Source of the DNA: Caldifarciminota bacterium
GTDB lineage: Bacteria; Hydrothermota; Tepidihabitantia; B3-TA06; JALVRC01
Assembly: GCA_027025255.1 (NCBI GenBank)
Contig: JALVRC010000138.1
Coordinates: 1-11,069, forward strand
Direction: 5' to 3'
Length of the DNA: 11,069 nucleotides
This document shows positions 7,326 through 11,069 of the stretch, piece after piece. Under the pieces are notes generated by a model that saw only the letters and a list, made by a program, of their open reading frames with translations, searched no databases and was not told where the DNA came from. The first letter of the stretch is position 1. Each line of letters opens with the position of its first letter. A program made the translations under genes and the position numbers.

Positions 7326-7545
7326 TTGCCCTTACTGATTTACGCTCTGTGGTTTAATTATAAAGATGATTCTATTTTACTGTGTTTTCTCTCCTGTTTT
7401 TTTATGAAAAACCCTACACAACAGCGGTTTTTATTGAACACTTTACAAAAAAACAAAAATAAAACCCATATTTATCTATTGACAAAAGGCTTAAAATATG
7501 TATAATGATATGTTAAAATTTGTATAAGTCTAAGGAGGTGAAGAG
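7326..7545. other. Intergenic region between the SPFH gene and the ExbD/TonB operon
   Basis: This 220-bp stretch is very AT-rich. Its 3' end holds a consensus promoter and the leader of the next operon. The 5' part shows only a weak AAAAACC/GGTTTTT inverted repeat (7407-7413 and 7427-7433, separated by 13 nt) without a proper terminator U-tract. A 33-codon frame at 7404-7505 has no ribosome-binding site and runs into the promoter, so it is not called as a gene. Confidence 0.8.
7479..7506 (+). promoter_or_regulatory. Consensus sigma70-type promoter of the ExbD/TonB operon
   Basis: TTGACA (7479-7484) and TATAAT (7501-7506) are both perfect matches, separated by 16 nt. Transcription should begin near 7513, giving a leader of about 33 nt that contains the Shine-Dalgarno AGGAGG (7533-7538), 7 nt before the ExbD-like start. 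Confidence 0.85.
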
Positions 7546-7944
7546 ATGTCAAATAATGGTGGCAATTTGAAACCTGATACATTACCGATGTCAGGAGTTG
7601 CCTTATTGATTGTATTAATTATGATGCTTATAGCACCAGATCTTATGAGAAAGGACAAAGCCCCTGTAAAAGTTCCTTTAGCCCATACAGCAGAAATGGA
7701 AACAGAGGATGCTCATGTAGTTGCGGTCACTTCTGATAATCGGGTATACTTTGATGATAGTTTAAGCTCTATCCAACACGTAAAAGATGCACTAAGCAAA
7801 AAAATGAGCGAGGATCCGTATTATCTGGTAATAGTTAGAGGAGACCAATTTGCTAAAGAGCAATGGGTAATGGATGTAGTGGATATAATCAAAAAGACAG
7901 GTGCACAACGAATTGCAATTGCTACAAGACAATATAGACAATAA
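7546..7944 (+). CDS. ExbD/TolR-like protein lacking the transmembrane aspartate
   Basis: This 132-residue protein has the ExbD/TolR layout: short cytoplasmic N-terminus, one membrane helix (about 13-30), and a periplasmic domain with VYFDD, YYLVIVRGDQ and WVMDVVDIIKKTGAQRIAIAT, which matches the end of the ExbD domain. In the family, proton flow through the ExbB-ExbD or TolQ-TolR motor depends on one Asp in the helix (TPxxDV...AP pattern). Here the helix reads LPMSGVALLIVL...IAP, so Gly17 takes the Asp position and no acidic residue lies within the helix. D11 is six residues too early and D32 follows the helix. No ExbB/TolQ gene is adjacent. It is the first gene of an operon with its own promoter and a perfect Shine-Dalgarno. 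Confidence 0.82.
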   Translation: MSNNGGNLKPDTLPMSGVALLIVLIMMLIAPDLMRKDKAPVKVPLAHTAEMETEDAHVVAVTSDNRVYFDDSLSSIQHVKDALSKKMSEDPYYLVIVRGDQFAKEQWVMDVVDIIKKTGAQRIAIATRQYRQ

Positions 7945-7963
7945 TTTTTCTTGAGGAGGATAT

Positions 7964-8926
7964 ATGAAAATTTTAGGAATACCAATTTTGATTGAAAAAC
8001 CACACTTCAATTTAAAAGAGTGGTTTCAATCATGGAAAATAGCTATAAAGAATTCTATTAAGGGCTCCTCAACCCTGTTTAAGAATAAACGTTTCTGGAT
8101 AGGTCTCATAATCTCTATATTAGTTCATGGAGGGATCTTCTTTTATTCATGGACATTAGCTCATAGAGCAGATCAATCCAGTGAAATTATCGAGAGTATA
8201 ACCATGGATGCCAAAAAGCACCCTGATAAGTATAGACCAAGACCTGTTAAAAATACACAAACCCCTCCACCAGAAAAAGTATCAACAACAGCGGATCAAA
8301 ATGTTGTAGCTAAGGATTATAATGAAGAAGAACTTTTTAAATCTGCTCAAATTGAAAATATGGACATAGACATGTCGGATGAAGGGCTGGAACATGGGCT
8401 ATTAGTTATAAACCCAGATGCAAGTATAAGTACTGAGAATCTTCTGGATGTCGCCCCTGTTGCAGGAGATCAATCTCTTGAGGAAAGCTCATTTGATCCG
8501 TTTGCTTCTGAAGGTGTAAGCGGAATTGATGTTTCCAATGATATAGGAGTTACAGATATTGCTTCACATACTAATACTAATGAAAGTGATATTGGTGACA
8601 TCAATACATCTACAACAACTACTGCAAGCCAATCCTCCGGTGGTTTTACAATCCAGGGAGACTTAACCAGAGGTGACATTTTAAGCTATTTTTTACCCAG
8701 ATACAGCAAAAAAGCTGCTAGGGATATGTGGCAGGGACAGGCAGTTGTAGATTTTGATGTAAATGCTTCAGGTGCTGTGATACCATCTTCCATAAGGCTT
8801 ACTCAACCTACAAACTACAGAGGAATTGACAACTCAATAATAAGCAATCTGAAAAGATGGAGATTTAAGGCTGTTGGACAAGCCAAACGTCATGGTAGAA
8901 TAGTTTTTAGTTTTAGATTGGGATAA
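7964..8926 (+). CDS. TonB-like energy transducer, first of a tandem pair
   Basis: This 320-residue protein has a cytoplasmic leader of about 43 residues, one membrane helix (44-66) carrying the TonB SxxxH motif (S51, H55), a long low-complexity periplasmic spacer with a short Pro run (TPPPEK, 100-105) and Ser/Thr/Asp/Asn-rich sequence (about 150-227), and a typical TonB C-terminal domain (about 242-320: LPRYSKKA, GQAVVDFDVNASGAV, NLKRWRF). TonB passes energy from an ExbB-ExbD motor to outer-membrane receptors; TolA and other family members do related work. The spacer is acidic and Ser/Thr-rich rather than a Pro-Lys rod. The leader before the helix is longer than in E. coli TonB. The start has GAGGAGG upstream. 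It shares DKYRP (88-92) with the next gene. Confidence 0.85.
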   Translation: MKILGIPILIEKPHFNLKEWFQSWKIAIKNSIKGSSTLFKNKRFWIGLIISILVHGGIFFYSWTLAHRADQSSEIIESITMDAKKHPDKYRPRPVKNTQTPPPEKVSTTADQNVVAKDYNEEELFKSAQIENMDIDMSDEGLEHGLLVINPDASISTENLLDVAPVAGDQSLEESSFDPFASEGVSGIDVSNDIGVTDIASHTNTNESDIGDINTSTTTTASQSSGGFTIQGDLTRGDILSYFLPRYSKKAARDMWQGQAVVDFDVNASGAVIPSSIRLTQPTNYRGIDNSIISNLKRWRFKAVGQAKRHGRIVFSFRLG

Positions 8927-9660
8927 TGATAGTTATCACTTTCTTTAAAAATATTGGATTGGCTATTGCTAACAACATTTATGCAGTTTATTCAATTTTA
9001 AAAGAAAGTGATCTGAGAAAAGCTGCGGGAATCTCATTAGTTATACATTTTTTGCTATATATGCTGTTAACTGAGGGCAAAAAATTAAAATTCTACAACA
9101 AAATTTATAAAGACACTTATATGGAAGTAATGGTTTATGGAAACATTGATAAATATCGGCCTGAAACATTCAAAAGAATTGCCAATGAAGTTAATGAAAA
9201 TGAACCAACGATTTCTTCTACCGGTAAGACTAACAATACAACCAGAACAGCTGCTGTTAGTAACGACAAGAAACTTTTGGAAAAATATGAAAACGACAAT
9301 ATAGATATCGGTTCTGATGTTTTTGATAAAGGTGTAACAAGAGACTTCTCTATAATAAATACCTCAAGAGCTGTTAAATTAGCCTTTACTCGGAAAAAAG
9401 ATATCCTAATTTCAGGAGCAACAGACGATGGTTCAAGTGAGATGATACGTCTTGCAGGATGTGAATTTCGTATAGTACTCGGAGACTTTGACAGGTATGG
9501 CCATCCTGCTTATGTTGATATAAGTGAAGTATTGGTTAATAACGGCAACTTAACGCCTCTTTTAAGAAAAACTTTAAAACGAAGGATAAAAAAATTAACA
9601 TTTAATGTTAGTAACAAACAAAAAAAATATATACTTAAATTAAGAATTGTTAAAATATAA
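8926..9660 (+). CDS. Second, divergent TonB-like protein
   Basis: This 244-residue protein has the same plan as its upstream neighbour: a cytoplasmic leader, one membrane helix (about 33-48) with SxxxH (S37, H41), a periplasmic spacer without a Pro-rich rod, and a C-terminal segment (about 178-244) with the strand-helix-strand order of TonB domains: EFRIVLGDFDRYGHPAYVD, then a helix TPLLRKTLKRRIKKL and a last strand YILKLRIV. It lacks the WRF signature, so the assignment rests on architecture, the SxxxH motif and two short stretches shared with the first TonB-like protein. Start and previous stop share one base, so translation is probably coupled. The C-terminal domain is strongly basic. Function is not known; a partner or regulator of the first TonB is one possibility. 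Confidence 0.65.
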   Translation: MIVITFFKNIGLAIANNIYAVYSILKESDLRKAAGISLVIHFLLYMLLTEGKKLKFYNKIYKDTYMEVMVYGNIDKYRPETFKRIANEVNENEPTISSTGKTNNTTRTAAVSNDKKLLEKYENDNIDIGSDVFDKGVTRDFSIINTSRAVKLAFTRKKDILISGATDDGSSEMIRLAGCEFRIVLGDFDRYGHPAYVDISEVLVNNGNLTPLLRKTLKRRIKKLTFNVSNKQKKYILKLRIVKI

Positions 9661-9671
9661 AGGAGGAAATA

Positions 9672-10499
9672 ATGAGAAAAATAATGGCTCTGCTTTTATT
9701 AACTCTACCTTTTGTAATAATTGCACAGGAGCTCGGTGAATTCAGTGTAACTGCCAGATATCAGGTTGAAACGAAACCAAGGATTTTGTCATATGGTTTT
9801 TTAGATCTTAATGACCCTGTAACACGTTTACTAAGGGCGAGAGGATACATATTTGATCCGACACTTATATATCAAATAGATTTCTCTGTTGCAAAAACGG
9901 TTTTTCTTTCTGAAGAATATCTTTTAAGAAAACCTGCATATGTAGAAAATGTCTTTGATCTTGAAAGAGAAGCAATTCTATTAAATTCTAAAGAATTCAC
10001 AAGAATACCAGCTATAAGCTGGAAAGTTACAATACTTGATATTCTCGGCAATGAATTTGCATATATTGAAGGGAATGGCAGAGTTCCCAAACAGATTAAA
10101 TGGAATGGTAGAGGAAACGATGGAAGCTACATTATACCCGGAACATTATACAGCTGGGGTATCGAAATAACCAAAAAAGATAACAGTAAAGGCGGAAGAG
10201 GAAGGGTAAACCAGATACAAATCTCAGGAGTTGTTCATGACTCTATTATATCAATGGCACCTAATCTTATAGAAACTGGGACATATTCTGATAAGGCACA
10301 GATGGTTTACCAGCTTGTAATAAATAAATTCAAAGAAAAAGGAATCTACAATACAATAACAATTATCTCAGATGACTTGGATGTATCTACTGAAATTGCT
10401 GACTATCTTGGAGAAAGGCTTCAAAATGTAAGGGTTGAAGCAGAAGAAGACCCGGAAGCCAGTTCTGTTAATTTTATATTTAAAAAAGAGAGGGAATAA
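9672..10499 (+). CDS. Exported protein with FlgD-Ig-like domain, function unknown
   Basis: This 275-residue protein has a clear signal peptide (MRKIMALLLLTLPFVIIA, probable cleavage before Gln19). Residues about 115-170 form a FlgD-type Ig-like repeat: SWKVTILDILGNE, IKWNGRGNDG, then PGTLYSWGIEI. The N-terminal part (20-110) is not recognised. The last 70 residues have a helix-strand-helix-strand pattern (QLVINKFKEKG, TITIISDD, EIADYLGERL, SVNFIFKK) that faintly recalls an OmpA-like peptidoglycan-binding domain but lacks the GHTD and LSxxRA motifs, so this is only a guess. It follows the second TonB-like gene by 11 nt with its own AGGAGG, and so is likely part of the envelope operon. The next promoter starts 3 nt after its stop. 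Confidence 0.75.
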   Translation: MRKIMALLLLTLPFVIIAQELGEFSVTARYQVETKPRILSYGFLDLNDPVTRLLRARGYIFDPTLIYQIDFSVAKTVFLSEEYLLRKPAYVENVFDLEREAILLNSKEFTRIPAISWKVTILDILGNEFAYIEGNGRVPKQIKWNGRGNDGSYIIPGTLYSWGIEITKKDNSKGGRGRVNQIQISGVVHDSIISMAPNLIETGTYSDKAQMVYQLVINKFKEKGIYNTITIISDDLDVSTEIADYLGERLQNVRVEAEEDPEASSVNFIFKKERE

Positions 10500-10502
10500 C
10501 CC

Positions 10503-10530
10503 TTGACAATCCTCAATTTTTGTATATAAT
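10503..10530 (+). promoter_or_regulatory. Consensus promoter of tRNA-Asp
   Basis: TTGACA (10503-10508) and TATAAT (10525-10530) are both perfect, with a 16-nt spacer, the same geometry as the promoter at 7479. The expected start near 10537 leaves about 6 nt before the mature tRNA. It begins right after the stop of the preceding gene. Confidence 0.85.
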
Positions 10531-10542
10531 TATGGGTTTTAT

Positions 10543-10617
10543 GGGGTCGTAGCTCAGCATGGTTAGAGCGCTAGCCTGTCACGCTAGAAGTCGCGAGTTC
10601 AAATCTCGTCGACCCCG
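10543..10617 (+). tRNA. tRNA-Asp (anticodon GTC)
   Basis: The full cloverleaf can be drawn. The acceptor stem is GGGGTCG (10543-10549) with CGACCCC (10610-10616). The D arm is GCTC/GAGC, and the anticodon stem CTAGC/GCTAG holds loop CTGTCAC with GTC at 10578-10580. The T arm is GCGAG/CTCGT with loop TTCAAAT. The discriminator base is G, as expected for tRNA-Asp. CCA is not encoded, so it must be added by tRNA nucleotidyltransferase. Confidence 0.97.
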
Positions 10618-10622
10618 TTTTT

Positions 10623-10645
10623 AAAAAGGAGCGTAGCTCCTTTTT
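10623..10645 (+). terminator. Intrinsic terminator after tRNA-Asp
   Basis: GGAGC (10628-10632) and GCTCC (10636-10640) form a stem with a 3-nt loop. It is extended by the flanking A5 and T5 and ends in TTTTT. No other terminator is visible between 7546 and here, so it probably ends both the tRNA transcript and read-through from the ExbD/TonB operon. The last T touches the ATG of the next gene. Confidence 0.88.
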
Positions 10646-11069
10646 ATGAAAAAAACCTTAGGTATAATCATCAGTGAATATGCAGAAAAAAAAGGAAAAA
10701 AGCTTGTAAAATATCCGGAAAGTCTAAATTTTCTTTTGAAATTTTCTCATCTTTTTAAAAAATACATTGTAATGTTAAATCCTGTTCAAACAAAGAATAA
10801 ATCTTTTTACAATTTTACAGTCCCTGATAATATCGAATGGGTAATAGCACCTGGGTGGCACAGACACAAGAATTTCTTCCTAAGGTTCATATTTATAATT
10901 AATGCAACATTAAAAAAAATCAAGTATACTGTTAAAAATTCTCAAATCTTATTCATAAGATTCCCCAATCCTCTTACTTTCTTCATATTACAATACGCAC
11001 GTATATATAAACGAAAAACAATAATATTTATCTCGGGAAATATTAGATATAACAAGTATACCTTAAAAA
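10646..11069 (+). CDS. Probable glycosyltransferase N-terminal half (runs off the window)
   Basis: The frame is open from ATG 10646 to the window end, giving 141 residues and no stop. It begins MKKTLGIIISEYAEKKGKK. Near 107-137 it has ILFIRFPNPLTFFI, then a helix, RKTIIFISGN and a following Arg. This resembles the N-terminal Rossmann domain of GT-B family 4 enzymes, where an RFP-P segment is followed by a basic helix, a buried strand and (H/S)GN. The donor-binding half is missing from view, so the assignment is tentative. The ATG lies directly after the terminator U-tract, and the only Shine-Dalgarno-like AGGAG (10627-10631) is inside the terminator stem. Translation from a leaderless or very short transcript is possible. 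Confidence 0.6.
   Translation, partial: MKKTLGIIISEYAEKKGKKLVKYPESLNFLLKFSHLFKKYIVMLNPVQTKNKSFYNFTVPDNIEWVIAPGWHRHKNFFLRFIFIINATLKKIKYTVKNSQILFIRFPNPLTFFILQYARIYKRKTIIFISGNIRYNKYTLK

Noticed and set aside
7404..7505. 33-codon forward frame in the intergenic region (MKNPTQQRF...)
   Set aside because: It has no ribosome-binding site, is preceded by a T-run, and its end overlaps the -35 and -10 boxes of the ExbD operon promoter.

Overview
This AT-rich window (roughly one third G+C by eye) has every supported gene on the + strand, tightly packed. TonB-like and ExbD-like proteins, a lipoprotein signal, a secreted protein and a prohibitin-type membrane protein point to a two-membrane (diderm) bacterium. 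A long SRP RNA of the Bacillus/Thermotoga type with an Alu domain, together with the FlgD-Ig-like domain, suggests an FCB-like or deep candidate phylum. That placement is inference; no gene here fixes the lineage.

Layout. (1) 1-2301: a possible tail of an upstream gene, a TPR lipoprotein, and a membrane-anchored NMT1/SsuA-type solute-binding protein whose start overlaps the lipoprotein stop by one base. (2) 2301-4537: an information-processing block, SRP RNA - dnaX - recR. This matches the Bacillus order scr-dnaX-ebfC-recR, but ebfC is missing and dnaX overlaps recR by 8 nt. (3) 4542-7325: a chain of overlapping or nearly touching genes for a universal stress protein, a GT2 glycosyltransferase, SurE and a prohibitin-like SPFH protein. 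(4) 7326-7545: a 220-bp intergenic stretch ending in a consensus sigma70-type promoter. (5) 7546-10499: an envelope operon of an ExbD/TolR-like protein, two TonB-like proteins in tandem, and an exported protein with a FlgD-Ig-like domain. (6) 10503-10645: a second consensus promoter, tRNA-Asp(GTC) and an intrinsic terminator. (7) 10646 to the end: the start of a probable glycosyltransferase that runs off the window.

How the genes may work together. Region 5 looks like a non-standard TonB/Tol energy-transduction unit. Both TonB-like proteins keep the SxxxH motif in their membrane helix, but the ExbD-like protein has Gly where the proton-carrying Asp should be, and there is no ExbB/TolQ gene. 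A partner motor from another locus, or a non-motor role, is therefore implied. The dnaX gene carries an in-frame C CCC CCT heptamer where a -1 shift (or one extra C in the RNA) gives an immediate TAA; this would yield a gamma-like clamp-loader subunit.

No CRISPR array, insertion sequence, phage gene or defence system is visible. The most notable points are the Asp-less ExbD with twin TonBs, and the possible dnaX recoding site.
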